Below, in pieces: positions 25,964 through 34,387 of a stretch of DNA of 64,000 bases. Position numbers and translations under genes: made by a program. Origin of the DNA: Archangium violaceum Cb vi76 (GTDB taxonomy: Bacteria > Myxococcota > Myxococcia > Myxococcales > Myxococcaceae); contig NZ_JPMI01000004.1 of the NCBI RefSeq assembly GCF_000733295.1, positions 40,086 to 104,085 of the forward strand, read 5' to 3'. How positions within the stretch are numbered: position 1 is the stretch's first letter; the number at the start of each line of letters is the position of its first letter. The notes under the pieces are model-generated. The model did not search any database. It was not told the DNA's origin and saw only the letters and a list, made by a program, of their open reading frames with translations.

Positions 25964-26734
25964 TCAGTTCCAGAGCCGCTGCCAGGCATCGGGGGCCATT
26001 GAGTGAGCGCTCCCTTCCCGTGCGACGGACGGGATGTGGAGAAAGTCCCCCTCTGTGGCGAGCCCGGCGCGCTCCGCGAGCCGGACCAGCGCGAGTCCCT
26101 CTACCGCCAGCGCCGCCTCGGTGGCCGCCTCCTCGACGGAGAGCGCGGCCCTCATTCGGCGGTCATCCATCCGCGTGCCGCGCTCCGCCAGGAACAGCCT
26201 CATCGCCTCGTTGAAGGCTCGCGAATCGCCCTGGCGCAAAGCCTGGCAGGCAGGCAAGCGCAGGTCCTCGGAACTCTGGAGCGCAGCCTCATACCGCTGG
26301 AGCAGCGCCTCTCCCGGGGTTCGTTCCGCCTCCGATGTGAAGTACTGCATGCAGAACGTGACGAAGAGGTAGTCCTCTTCGTACTCCTCGCCTTGCGCCC
26401 AGGTGCGGCGTGAGCGGTGGGCAATCTGCGAGGCCCCCTCGAAGTCCCCTGCGGCCACTGCGTCGAAGAAGGGTTGCGCTTTGCTGGTCAACGGGCCTGG
26501 GGGCGTCACGGTGCTCAGGAAATGAGCGAAGGCGCGTCCGCTGCACTGCAGGAGTTGCTGGAATGCGCTGGGCTCTCCTCCGAGAAACAGCGTTGCGATT
26601 CCTGCGGCACGGAAATTCCGGCAGAACGTGAGGATGCCCTTGAAGTCAATCTGCCCCTTCACCACGCTGGGCAGCAACTCACGATTCTCGTCGAGTGCGT
26701 TCGTGATGATGACCGGCAGGAACTCGGATGTCAT
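25964..26734 (-). CDS. Imm49-family immunity protein
   Basis: About 256 aa, all helical and cytoplasmic. The sequence resembles the Imm49 family often found as multiple copies in myxobacteria (VIITNALDENRELLPSVVKG, FFDAVAAGDFEGASQIAHRS, VEGLALVRLAERAGL). Imm49 proteins are predicted to neutralise a polymorphic toxin. I chose the ATG at 26734 because its ATGA overlaps the stop of the ketosynthase-like gene. No second toxin is next to it, so it either protects against the AHH toxin together with the Imm11 protein or is an orphan immunity gene kept against rivals' effectors. Confidence 0.8.
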   Translation of the reverse strand: MTSEFLPVIITNALDENRELLPSVVKGQIDFKGILTFCRNFRAAGIATLFLGGEPSAFQQLLQCSGRAFAHFLSTVTPPGPLTSKAQPFFDAVAAGDFEGASQIAHRSRRTWAQGEEYEEDYLFVTFCMQYFTSEAERTPGEALLQRYEAALQSSEDLRLPACQALRQGDSRAFNEAMRLFLAERGTRMDDRRMRAALSVEEAATEAALAVEGLALVRLAERAGLATEGDFLHIPSVAREGSAHSMAPDAWQRLWN

Positions 26735-27867
26735 GGCATCGCTCCAAATAATCGAGCAGCAGCCTCCGCTCCTGCGCCACCAACTGCCGGTAGCAACGCC
26801 ACACACCCCACGCGCCCATCATCCGAGCAGGAGACCACAACCGCCCCACTTGAGCCCACCCAGGGGCGAAGGAAACCATGGGCAGCCAAGCAGATGCCCA
26901 GTGCTCCACTTGCGGCCCCGGTGTCCCCCACCGAGGATGCCGGAGACCGCACCCGCGGAGCCTCCTGGAACCGGGTCCGCACCAACGCGCTGCCCCACAA
27001 CCGGGCGCGCCATTCCTCGCCAGTCAAGTCGACGAGGATTTCTCCCGCGAAGGGCCTCGTGCCTCCGGTTGGCTCCATCACCTGTTGCAGGCATCCAGCC
27101 AGTGCAGCCCCCGAGAAGAGCCGAGGCGTGCGCTCATCCACCAACTCTAGCGCGGTCGCCACGGCACTGACGCGCGCCAGCACCCGTGCATTCCGGCGCC
27201 GTGCTCCCACCGCTGTCTCCAGAAGGAATGCCACTCCGGCCTCGCCAGGCTGAAGGCCCACGGGCCGTCCCTGGGACTTGAGGCGCCGCTGCCGCTCAAG
27301 CCGCTTCAGGGGGAGTGGCGTCAAGTACGAGTCCGCCGCCACCACCAGGACTCGCTCCAGTCCAGAACCTTCCAGCCACTGGCGAGCCTGCTCGATCGCC
27401 ACGGCGACGCCCGCATGTCCTCGCGCCACCAACCCTATTCGCTGCTCAGGGATGGCCAGCCGGAGCCGTTTCCGAAGCGCGAGGGCGGTAGGGGCCACCA
27501 TCGCGCCATCTTCCTGGGGCGCATGGGAGCGGAGGAGGTCCTCCCGGTGGGGCAGCACGGCCACCAGCCCCGTCCGTGACCAGAAGCCCACATCCCCGGC
27601 CTTCGGTGCACCGGCACTTCCGAGTAGGCTCTCCACCCCTCCGAGCGCCAGCCGCAGCCAGCGGCCCGTGAGGTCGAAGCCCTCTGTGTAGCCGCGGATG
27701 GGATGACCGGTGAGGGGGGCCTCTTCCTGTGTTTCCGCGACCACCTCTCGGAAGTAGGAGAGGGGCGAAGGCCGGGTGATACGGGCCCGTATGGCGGCAC
27801 ACGCGCAGAGCGCATCTCGCCCTACCGAGGTCACCGCCCCCATGCTCGTGATGACCAGTCCCGTCAT
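26731..27867 (-). CDS. Ketosynthase-like (thiolase-fold) protein without catalytic residues
   Basis: 378 aa with the layout of a beta-ketoacyl-ACP synthase: the start VITSMGAVTSVGRDALCACA, the central VLVVAADSYLTP, GEAGVAFLLE and a late SSVGDTGAASGALGICLAAH. The catalytic residues are gone. The position of the nucleophile Cys reads VARGHAGVAVAI, and the GHTLGAAG-type His motif reads GDTGAASG with Asp for His. It therefore cannot condense acyl chains in the usual way. It lies inside a PAAR-toxin-immunity operon, 25 bp after the Imm11 gene and overlapping Imm49. A role as adaptor, chaperone or loader of the effector is likely but is inference. Confidence 0.8.
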   Translation of the reverse strand: MTGLVITSMGAVTSVGRDALCACAAIRARITRPSPLSYFREVVAETQEEAPLTGHPIRGYTEGFDLTGRWLRLALGGVESLLGSAGAPKAGDVGFWSRTGLVAVLPHREDLLRSHAPQEDGAMVAPTALALRKRLRLAIPEQRIGLVARGHAGVAVAIEQARQWLEGSGLERVLVVAADSYLTPLPLKRLERQRRLKSQGRPVGLQPGEAGVAFLLETAVGARRRNARVLARVSAVATALELVDERTPRLFSGAALAGCLQQVMEPTGGTRPFAGEILVDLTGEEWRARLWGSALVRTRFQEAPRVRSPASSVGDTGAASGALGICLAAHGFLRPWVGSSGAVVVSCSDDGRVGCVALLPAVGGAGAEAAARLFGAMP

Positions 27868-27892
27868 GGCTCCTGCGCGTTCCCCACAGGGG

Positions 27893-28492
27893 TCACTCCC
27901 CTTCGCTCAGCGTCAGTTCCGTCCACCAGATGTTGGTGAACTTGCGGTTCTTGAACTCGCGCGCCAGGTCCACGCGCAGGACGTAAGACGCGGGATCATG
28001 CGCAATACGGAATAGCGGAGGGGCATCCTTCAGCTTATTCCGCTCCAGGACGGGTTCCCTCACGCGCAGGATGGTGCCCGGGTTCTCGTCGTCCCAAAGG
28101 ATGTCACTGGCCCGGGTGTCCAGACAGTCGAAGGTGCCTAGGGGATTGATGATGAAGTAGTCACGGCTGTGGATACGCTTGCGATGGTCGTAAAGCGTGA
28201 AGGGGATGTATTCCACCCCCTGTGGGCAATACGTTTCGACCACCGCCTTGAGTTCGGAGGTGCCGATGAGCATCCCCGATGTGTTCCCGATGAAGGACGA
28301 CAGCTTGATGCCCGGGTGATCGTCGTCCATGTAGATACGAGGGTCTTTCGGGAGGTGCGGCGCCAGCGGAGCTCCTCGCATCACCCGCCAGGAATGAGGG
28401 GCGATGCCTTCGATGAAGTTGTCGAGGACGCACAGACTATCGTCATTGGGGTCGCCCAGGATTCCAAGCATGAAGAATCGCATCATTTCCAT
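27893..28492 (-). CDS. Imm11-family (DUF1629) immunity protein
   Basis: 199 aa, cytoplasmic. The middle carries the DUF1629/Imm11 signature, in which a strand like DYFIINPLGTFDCLDTRAS follows a variable N-terminal domain with SELKAVVETYCPQGVEYIPF. This family is predicted to give immunity to nuclease and other polymorphic toxins. It starts 18 bp after the AHH nuclease gene, the normal toxin-immunity order, so it is the most likely direct antidote of that toxin. The start at 28492 gives MEMMRFFML; an internal Met is also possible. Confidence 0.8.
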   Translation of the reverse strand: MEMMRFFMLGILGDPNDDSLCVLDNFIEGIAPHSWRVMRGAPLAPHLPKDPRIYMDDDHPGIKLSSFIGNTSGMLIGTSELKAVVETYCPQGVEYIPFTLYDHRKRIHSRDYFIINPLGTFDCLDTRASDILWDDENPGTILRVREPVLERNKLKDAPPLFRIAHDPASYVLRVDLAREFKNRKFTNIWWTELTLSEGE

Positions 28493-28510
28493 CCGGAACC
28501 GTGTCCTACC

Positions 28511-29371
28511 CTAGAACGAAGTGTCCTGACTAGAGCCCAACGTCTGCTTGACCTTCTTCGTAAAGTACGACCCGGACATCTCATCGAGCGCTTTGCTCTC
28601 TCCCTGCTGCTGTGACGTCTTACCGGCTTCTTTGATCGCTGGATACAGTTCCTCCGAGAGGTCCTCGAGCAGCTTCTTGCATTTCCGGTATTGAGGCACG
28701 CGGTCCTTACATTTTTCCGCAGTCATCTTCATGTCGGCGAAGAAGTCCTTCAGGCGAAAGAAGACGTGATTGTTGTAGCTGGTGTGTGACCAGAGCCAAC
28801 GGGTCTGTCGGTGGCGTGGCAGGCCGAGCGCCAGTGCCACCTTCCGGTCCATGGGAAGGATGATCATGTTCTTCATGTCATTGAGGTTGTAGCCCTCATC
28901 GAGCAGCCCGGCACGCACCATGAGTTTGATCTCCTGCTCCATGGGCTGACCCTTGCCCACGTCCGTGATGGCCTTCTGGAGGGTTCCGTTGGGCACAATG
29001 TGGTGCGCCTCATGCCAGTACGGGACGTCCGCACTGTCTCGGAAGTTTTTCTTGCCCTCCGTGGACTCCGACTCCAGGTCCCATTGCCCCTCCTTGGGGG
29101 CCGGGGTTATCAGGCTCAGCAGGCGCAGAGTCTCCATGAAGAAGGACGGCGCCTTGTCCCCTTCCTGGACACACAGCGAGGAATAAGCGGGGTAGTTGTA
29201 CTTGGTGGAATCCCCAAGGGCCTTCTTGTAGGCCTGACCCCGGTAGCTACAAGGGTCGGACTCGCGGTAGGCGGAAAGATGCGCATTGAGGCATCCCTTG
29301 CCTCCGTCGGAGATGTGCTTGCCCGGCAGCTTCTCCACGTCCCAGGTGTGTTGGGTATTTCTGAGAGCCAT
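28511..29371 (-). CDS. AHH-type nuclease toxin (type VI effector candidate)
   Basis: 286 aa. The AHH/HNH-superfamily nuclease core is at about 115-225: YWHEAHHIVPNGTLQKAI, then YNLNDMKNMIILPMDRK and WSHTSYNNHVFFRL. It keeps the Ala-His-His, the Asn and the later His expected to bind metal and cut DNA or RNA. The N-terminal 100 residues are Cys- and Tyr-rich (GKGCLNAHLSAYRESDPCSY) and have no known domain. There is no signal peptide. The PAAR-like gene ends 21 bp upstream and the Imm11 gene begins 18 bp downstream, which points to delivery on a type VI spike. Confidence 0.85.
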   Translation of the reverse strand: MALRNTQHTWDVEKLPGKHISDGGKGCLNAHLSAYRESDPCSYRGQAYKKALGDSTKYNYPAYSSLCVQEGDKAPSFFMETLRLLSLITPAPKEGQWDLESESTEGKKNFRDSADVPYWHEAHHIVPNGTLQKAITDVGKGQPMEQEIKLMVRAGLLDEGYNLNDMKNMIILPMDRKVALALGLPRHRQTRWLWSHTSYNNHVFFRLKDFFADMKMTAEKCKDRVPQYRKCKKLLEDLSEELYPAIKEAGKTSQQQGESKALDEMSGSYFTKKVKQTLGSSQDTSF

Positions 29372-29392
29372 TTGTCTCTCCTCTGGACACCG

Positions 29393-29860
29393 CTACCGGG
29401 GCTCTCCACAGCAGTCGCACGCGTCCTTGGCCGCCTTACCCAGCGCGACGACAGGGGGTTGCATGACCGGAGTTGGCGGCGTGTTCTTGTCGTTGTGCAG
29501 CATCAGATCGAGCGCCCTCGCCACATGCTTGCCCTCGAACATCACGTCGAACGAGTAGTTGACGAACTCGGCCTTGCCCTTCGTCTTGCCTGAGGCCACA
29601 CCACCGCCCGCCGTGCCTGCCTCGTCCCCCGTACTGGTACTGAAGTGTGAGTCCTCCAGGCATAGGGGCTTGCCGTCCGCCGTTACCTCCTTGCTCCCCT
29701 TGGTGGTGTCCGACGATTTGGCGATGTTTGGGTAGGGAATCGGAACGGGCCCCGCCGGACTGGGCGTCTTGCAGACATCGGGAAACGCCACGGTGATGCC
29801 ATTGCTATCTTCCTTGACGACTGACAGCTTATTGACACCGACGGTGTTTGGCATGACCAC
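29393..29860 (-). CDS. PAAR-like protein (DUF4150)
   Basis: 155 aa of the DUF4150 family, a PAAR-like tip for type VI secretion. Its hallmark is seen at TVAFPDVCKTPSPAGPVPIP and YPNIAKSSDTTKGSKEV, with later SHFSTSTGDEAGTAGGGVAS and a short tail ending in ACDCCGEPR. PAAR-like proteins sharpen the VgrG spike and carry effectors. No VgrG or other type VI structural gene is in the window, so the apparatus is encoded elsewhere. It is the first gene of a five-gene minus-strand operon. The start may be the first or third codon (MVMPNTVG). Confidence 0.88.
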   Translation of the reverse strand: MVMPNTVGVNKLSVVKEDSNGITVAFPDVCKTPSPAGPVPIPYPNIAKSSDTTKGSKEVTADGKPLCLEDSHFSTSTGDEAGTAGGGVASGKTKGKAEFVNYSFDVMFEGKHVARALDLMLHNDKNTPPTPVMQPPVVALGKAAKDACDCCGEPR

Positions 29861-29886
29861 CTCCGGAACGCATAGGTCTCCAGAAA

Positions 29887-29916
29887 ACTATACCTTCAAC
29901 CACCGCGGCGGAACAA
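29887..29916 (-). promoter_or_regulatory. Possible promoter of the type VI effector operon
   Basis: On the minus strand TTGTTC (29916-29911) and TATAGT (29892-29887) stand 18 bp apart, about 27 bp before the PAAR start. The match to the sigma-70 consensus is fair, and the region is more AT-rich than its surroundings. This is by eye only. Confidence 0.35.
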
Positions 29917-30097
29917 TGCGTCCAAGGATGGCCATCGATATGACTACGGTCGGCTTGCCGCGCGCATACCCGCAGACAACGACCCATGACTGGGCTCCCA
30001 CTGGCCCTGTCTGCCTCAATTCCTCCCTCGCCTCCTAGCCCGGCGGTACCTTCGTTTCGGCTTACTGCTTGAGTTGAACTTTTGCAAACTCACCGGC

Positions 30098-30727
30098 TCA
30101 CGTGTCGTCGCGGCTGGTGTCCCTCAGGTGGTTCACATCGCCCCAGGTCACCAACCGGAAGGCGCCCGGGTGGTAGTCGAACTGGCTCCAGCTGGCGTTG
30201 AGCACGGAGAAGGCGCGCGGCACGCCAGGCGGAATCCCCAGGCAGTGCCGGAACAGGCTGCTGAGGACGCCTCCATGGGTGACCACCACGACACGCGTTC
30301 CCACGTGGCGGGCTCCGAGCTCCTCCAGACACTCGACCGCATGGCGGAGCCGCTGGGTCGCGCTCTCTCCTCCGGGGATGATGAAGTCCGGCCCGCCCGC
30401 CGCGTACTCCGCGAACACCTCGGGGTGGCGCTGGCCCGCCTCGTCCCGCGTGAGCCCTTCCAGGATGCCCAGGCCCCGCTCGCGCAGGCGCATGTCCTCG
30501 AGGACGGGATGGCCCGTGCGCGCGGCGATGCGGCGCGCTGTCTCCCGCGCGCGTCCCAGGTCGCTGCAGTAGAGCGCCTGGAAGGGGACGGACGTGAGGC
30601 GCACGGCGAGTGCGTCCGCCTGACGCAGGCCCTTGGCGCTCAGTGCGCTGTCCCGGTGTCCCTGAAGACGCCCCAGGGTGTTCCACTCCGTCTCACCGTG
30701 GCGGAGCAGGATGAATTCGGTCTTCAT
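30098..30727 (-). CDS. Histidine phosphatase family protein
   Basis: 209 aa of the phosphoglycerate-mutase-like superfamily. The catalytic RHG is at LLRHGETEWNTLGRLQGHRD. The other conserved points are present: Arg in YCSDLGRARETARRIAARTG, ERGLGILEGLTRDEA, and the second His in VVVVTHGGVLSSLFRHCLG. The cofactor-independent small size and lack of a signal peptide suggest a cytoplasmic phosphomonoesterase acting on a small metabolite; the substrate is not readable. It is divergent from the GNAT gene and not in an operon. Confidence 0.9.
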   Translation of the reverse strand: MKTEFILLRHGETEWNTLGRLQGHRDSALSAKGLRQADALAVRLTSVPFQALYCSDLGRARETARRIAARTGHPVLEDMRLRERGLGILEGLTRDEAGQRHPEVFAEYAAGGPDFIIPGGESATQRLRHAVECLEELGARHVGTRVVVVTHGGVLSSLFRHCLGIPPGVPRAFSVLNASWSQFDYHPGAFRLVTWGDVNHLRDTSRDDT

Positions 30728-30840
30728 GGGGGACAGCTTCGCCGAGTGAGGGCCCGGAGGGGAGGCGTCATTGGACCTGCAGGCTTGTGCCGTGCCGGTC
30801 CTGGTGTCACGGTGCCGGGAACCGCACAGGAGGGGAGCCC

Positions 30841-31389
30841 GTGCCCACCATCATCAGTTCCGACATCGACACCGAGCGCCTCACGATGCGCTGCTCGAGA
30901 CTCGAGGACTTCGAGGAGTCCCACGCGCTGTGGTCGGACCCTCAGGTCGTCCGGTACATCACCGGCAAGCCGTCCACTTCCGAGGAGACGTGGTTCCGCC
31001 TGTTGCGCAACGTGGGCCACTGGCAGTTGCTGGGGTTCGGCTACTGGGTGGTGCGCGAGAAGAGCACGGGCCGGTTCGTCGGCGAGGTGGGGCTCGCGGA
31101 CTTCCGGCGGGACATCCAGCCCTCGCTCGGCGGCTCCAAGGAGGCCGGATGGGTGCTGGCTCCGTGGGCCCAGGGAAAGGGATTCGCCACGGAGGCCGTG
31201 AGCGCGGCGCTGCGGTGGACGGAGGAGCGGTTCGGCCCGGATCGCGTGGTGTGCCTCATCGACCCGAAGAACGAGGCCTCGGTCAAGGTCGCTAACAGGT
31301 GCGGGTTCCGCGAGTTCGCACGTGGGACGTACAAGGGCGAGCCGAGCCTGATGCTCGAGCGGCTCCCCGGAAGCGCCCAAAGCCGATAG
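30841..31389 (+). CDS. GNAT-family N-acetyltransferase (RimJ/RimL type)
   Basis: About 182 aa. It has the RimJ/RimL-like arrangement: SSDIDTERLTMRCSRLEDFE, WFRLLRNVGHWQLLGFGYWV, and the acetyl-CoA loop GWVLAPWAQGKGFATEAVSA. The C-terminal strand is VVCLIDPKNEASVKVANRCG. It should acetylate an amino group on a small molecule or a protein N-terminus. The start is a GTG at 30841, preceded by AGGAGGGG at a good distance. This fits better than the upstream ATG frame from 30787. Confidence 0.88.
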   Translation: MPTIISSDIDTERLTMRCSRLEDFEESHALWSDPQVVRYITGKPSTSEETWFRLLRNVGHWQLLGFGYWVVREKSTGRFVGEVGLADFRRDIQPSLGGSKEAGWVLAPWAQGKGFATEAVSAALRWTEERFGPDRVVCLIDPKNEASVKVANRCGFREFARGTYKGEPSLMLERLPGSAQSR

Positions 31390-31423
31390 CTTCTTCCTGC
31401 TTCGAGCCAGACGAGGGCCATCC

Positions 31424-31918
31424 ATGGGAATCGCATCATTGCAGGAGATCGCCGCGCCAGAAGGCATCTGCTACGGCTGTGGCTGCGGCAATCCGCACGG
31501 CCTGCATATCCAGAGCTACTGGCATGATGACGGTGTCCACGTCATCACCGAGCACACCCCCGAAGACAAGTACACGGGTTGGCCCCAGTTGGTGTACGGC
31601 GGCCTCATCGCCATGCTGGTCGACTGCCACTCGAACTGGACCGCGATGGCCTACCACTACCGCGCCGAGGGCCGCGCACCTGGCAGCCTGCCGCGAATCG
31701 AATGCGTCACCGGCAGCCTCGGCGTGAAGTTCCTCAAGCCCACGCCCATGGGGGTGAAGCTGACCCTTCGTGCGCGTGTCGAAGGCGAGCTCGGCCGCAA
31801 GAGCCGCGTCCTCTGTGAGGTCCATGCCGGCGACGTGCTGACCGCGGTGGGTGATTCGATCTTCGTCCGCGTCGATACCTCGCAACTGACCGCGTCGGCG
31901 CACGGGCGCCAGACCTGA
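31424..31918 (+). CDS. PaaI-like hotdog thioesterase
   Basis: 164 aa with a hotdog fold: GLHIQSYWHDDGVHVITEHT, then the helix region YGGLIAMLVDCHSNWTAMAY, and a strand pair VTGSLGVKFLKPTPMGVKLT. The PaaI/YbgC type helix usually carries an Asp or Glu that activates water, here probably Asp in MLVDCHS. An N-terminal Cys-rich turn (GICYGCGCGNPHGL) is seen in a subgroup of these enzymes. It should hydrolyse an acyl-CoA. A strong hairpin lies just after the stop codon. Confidence 0.85.
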   Translation: MGIASLQEIAAPEGICYGCGCGNPHGLHIQSYWHDDGVHVITEHTPEDKYTGWPQLVYGGLIAMLVDCHSNWTAMAYHYRAEGRAPGSLPRIECVTGSLGVKFLKPTPMGVKLTLRARVEGELGRKSRVLCEVHAGDVLTAVGDSIFVRVDTSQLTASAHGRQT

Positions 31919-31937
31919 GCGCATCGACACACCGCTG

Positions 31938-31968
31938 CCAGGGGAGCCCGAGCCAGGCGGGCTCCTGG
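31938..31968 (+). terminator. GC-rich hairpin after the thioesterase gene
   Basis: GGAGCCCG and CGGGCTCC form a perfect 8-bp stem with a seven-base loop, extended outward by CCAGG/CCTGG-type pairing. It starts about 20 bp after the stop. There is no T run, so rho-independent action is not certain. Confidence 0.5.
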
Positions 31969-32119
31969 TCAACGCCTCGTGCACCCGGCGGGTGGGGAAC
32001 CGGATGGCTGGCGGGCTCCCGGATGCCCCCTCTCTACATACAGGACAGACGCTGAACAAACCCTGGAGCGCCTGGGCGAGGGAAACATCCTGCTCCGGTC
32101 GCGGTTGAGCCATTCCCGA

Positions 32120-34378
32120 ATGGCAGCCCCCCTTCTCCGACCCGCGTCGCTGGCTCGCTCGACCCTCATCCAGATGGGCGTGCGCATCGGCATCCTCATC
32201 GCACTGACCACGCTCGCCAGCTACCTGCACATGTTCCACACGCTGCGAGAGGACGCCGTCCAGCAACTGGCGCGGCATGTGGCGGAGCGCAGCCAGCGAG
32301 AGGAGGCCATCTTCCTGCTGGCGCGGGACAATCATGCGCTTCTCGTGAAGGCCCTGGAGGAGCGCATCCGGGTCTGGAGTCAGCAGGATCCGGATCCACG
32401 CTTCGACAGTCTGTTCACCCCATGGCCGGATGGCACCGTCCGCTCCCGCGTCGAGGGCTTCGATGGATTGAGGATGGTGGGCCTCTTCGTCCCCCCCGGG
32501 GTGAAGCTCGATACGGAGCTGCGCCGCCGCATCCTGGCCGCGCACGACGTCATCACGCAGTACGGGCCCTCCTTCTCCGTCCGCTTCACGGATACCTACA
32601 TCACCCTGGTGGAGGGACCGGTCCTCACGTTCTGGCCCGAGAGGCCCAGATGGGCCCTGGACCTCCCGGCGGATGACCCGACGCTCGAGTACGAGCTGTT
32701 CACCATCACCACTCCCGAGAAGAGCCCACGGCGGCAAACGGTCTGGACTGGCAGCTATCTGTATTCCCCCACCCAGAGCTGGCTGGTCACGGCGAGCACC
32801 CCGCTGGACATGGAGGGGCGCCATGTCGCGTCGTTTTCCCATGACATCTGGCTGGATCAGCTGATGGATCGCTCCATCAACGACCACCTGCCCGGCACCT
32901 ACAACCTGCTCGTGCGGGATGACGGCCAGCTCATCGCGCATCCCGCGCTGGACATGCGGGGCGCCACCATGGGCTACGACATCCTGGGCACCGCTTCGCA
33001 AGCCGGAGGGATTCCCCCTCGGCTCGCTTCCGAAGCGGAGCGGGCCCACCTGCGGAGCCTCTTCGAGAAGGTACGCAACCGTCAGCCCGGCGAAGACATC
33101 CTGGAGCTGCCCGAGTATGGCGAGTACCTCGCCGTGGCCCGGCTGCGGGGGCCGGGCTGGAACTTCGTCACGGTGTTGCCCAAGAGCATGGTGACCGCCT
33201 CCGCCTGGAGATCGGCGCGCTATGTGCTGCTGCTCGGCCTGGCGTCCCTGCTGCTGGAGCTGGTCATCATGTACCTGGTGCTCCAGAGGCAGATCGCCCG
33301 ACCGCTGCGGGTGCTCACCGAGGCCACCCACCGGGTGGCGTCTGGTGATTTCCAGGTGGCGCTGGACGCCTCGCGCGAGGACGAGCTGGGGCAGCTGGCG
33401 GGGGCCTTCCGGCGCATGGCCGACAAGGTCCAGCAGCGGGAGGAGCAGCTGCGGCAGGCCAACGAGGGACTGGAGCATCGTGTCGAGGAGCGCACCCGGG
33501 AGCTGAAGACGGTCCACGGACAGCTCGTGCAGACGGCGCGGCAGGCGGGAATGGCGGAGATCGCCACCAACGTGCTGCACAACGTGGGCAATGTGCTCAA
33601 CAGCGTCTACACCTCCTCCCAACTGGCACGGAGCCGGGTGGGCGAGCTGCGGTTGGAGCACGTGAGCCGGGTGGCCACCCTGCTCGATGAGAACCAGACG
33701 GACCTCCAGCGCTTCATCACCGAGGACGAGCGCGGGCGCAACGTGCTGCCCTTCATGAGCAAGCTGGGACAGAACCTGCTGAGGGAGCGCCAGGAGATCT
33801 GCACCCTGCTGGAGGACGTGGGCCGGTACACGGAGCACATCGGCGACATCGTCAAGGTGCAGCAGAACCATGCCCGGACCCCGCGGATGAGCGAGCCCGT
33901 CCTGCTGGCATCACTGGTGGACGATGCGCTGCGCATCAACGCGGCCGCGCTCACCCGTCACCAGGTGAAGGAGGTCCGGCAACTGTCCTTCCTGCCTCCC
34001 GTGATGACGGACAAGCACAAGGTGCTGATGATCCTGGTCAATCTCATCAGCAACGCGAAGTACGCCATGGATGGGACACCGTCGGAGCGGCGCATCCTGA
34101 CCGTGACGCTGGAGCGCCCCGTGCCCGACCGTGTGCGCATCGCCGTCCAGGACCATGGCATGGGCATCTCCCAGGAGCTGCTCACGCGCATCTTCCAGTA
34201 CGGCTTCACCACCCGGAAGGAAGGGCACGGTTTCGGTCTGCACTCGAGTGCCGTGGCGGCCCAGGAGCTGGGAGGCTCGCTGACGGTCCACAGTGACGGG
34301 CCCGGGCGTGGCGCCACGTTCACGCTGGAACTGCCCTATCAGCCCATCGGGGAGCCCGCTCCGCTCCCTCCAGGGTGA
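32120..34378 (+). CDS. Membrane sensor histidine kinase with HNVGN-type H-box
   Basis: About 752 aa. Membrane segment near 15-35 (MGVRIGILIALTTLASYLHM), a periplasmic Cache-like sensor of some 330 residues (LVTASTPLDMEGRHVASFSH), a second membrane segment near 372-395 (YVLLLGLASLLLELVIMYLV), HAMP (IARPLRVLTEATHRVASGDF), a coiled coil and then the H-box AEIATNVLHNVGNVLNSVYT. The HATPase domain has NLISNAKYAMD, DHGMGIS, FGFTTRKEGHGFGLHSS-type motifs. The unusual HNVGN box marks a subgroup of kinases. The ATG at 32120 is chosen over the frame from 31979; no strong ribosome site precedes it. No response regulator is adjacent. Confidence 0.9.
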   Translation: MAAPLLRPASLARSTLIQMGVRIGILIALTTLASYLHMFHTLREDAVQQLARHVAERSQREEAIFLLARDNHALLVKALEERIRVWSQQDPDPRFDSLFTPWPDGTVRSRVEGFDGLRMVGLFVPPGVKLDTELRRRILAAHDVITQYGPSFSVRFTDTYITLVEGPVLTFWPERPRWALDLPADDPTLEYELFTITTPEKSPRRQTVWTGSYLYSPTQSWLVTASTPLDMEGRHVASFSHDIWLDQLMDRSINDHLPGTYNLLVRDDGQLIAHPALDMRGATMGYDILGTASQAGGIPPRLASEAERAHLRSLFEKVRNRQPGEDILELPEYGEYLAVARLRGPGWNFVTVLPKSMVTASAWRSARYVLLLGLASLLLELVIMYLVLQRQIARPLRVLTEATHRVASGDFQVALDASREDELGQLAGAFRRMADKVQQREEQLRQANEGLEHRVEERTRELKTVHGQLVQTARQAGMAEIATNVLHNVGNVLNSVYTSSQLARSRVGELRLEHVSRVATLLDENQTDLQRFITEDERGRNVLPFMSKLGQNLLRERQEICTLLEDVGRYTEHIGDIVKVQQNHARTPRMSEPVLLASLVDDALRINAAALTRHQVKEVRQLSFLPPVMTDKHKVLMILVNLISNAKYAMDGTPSERRILTVTLERPVPDRVRIAVQDHGMGISQELLTRIFQYGFTTRKEGHGFGLHSSAVAAQELGGSLTVHSDGPGRGATFTLELPYQPIGEPAPLPPG

Positions 34379-34387
34379 GCCGCCGGG

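Noticed and set aside
31436..33871. 811-codon minus-strand frame opposite the thioesterase and histidine kinase
   Set aside because: It spans two real genes antisense and lacks motifs.
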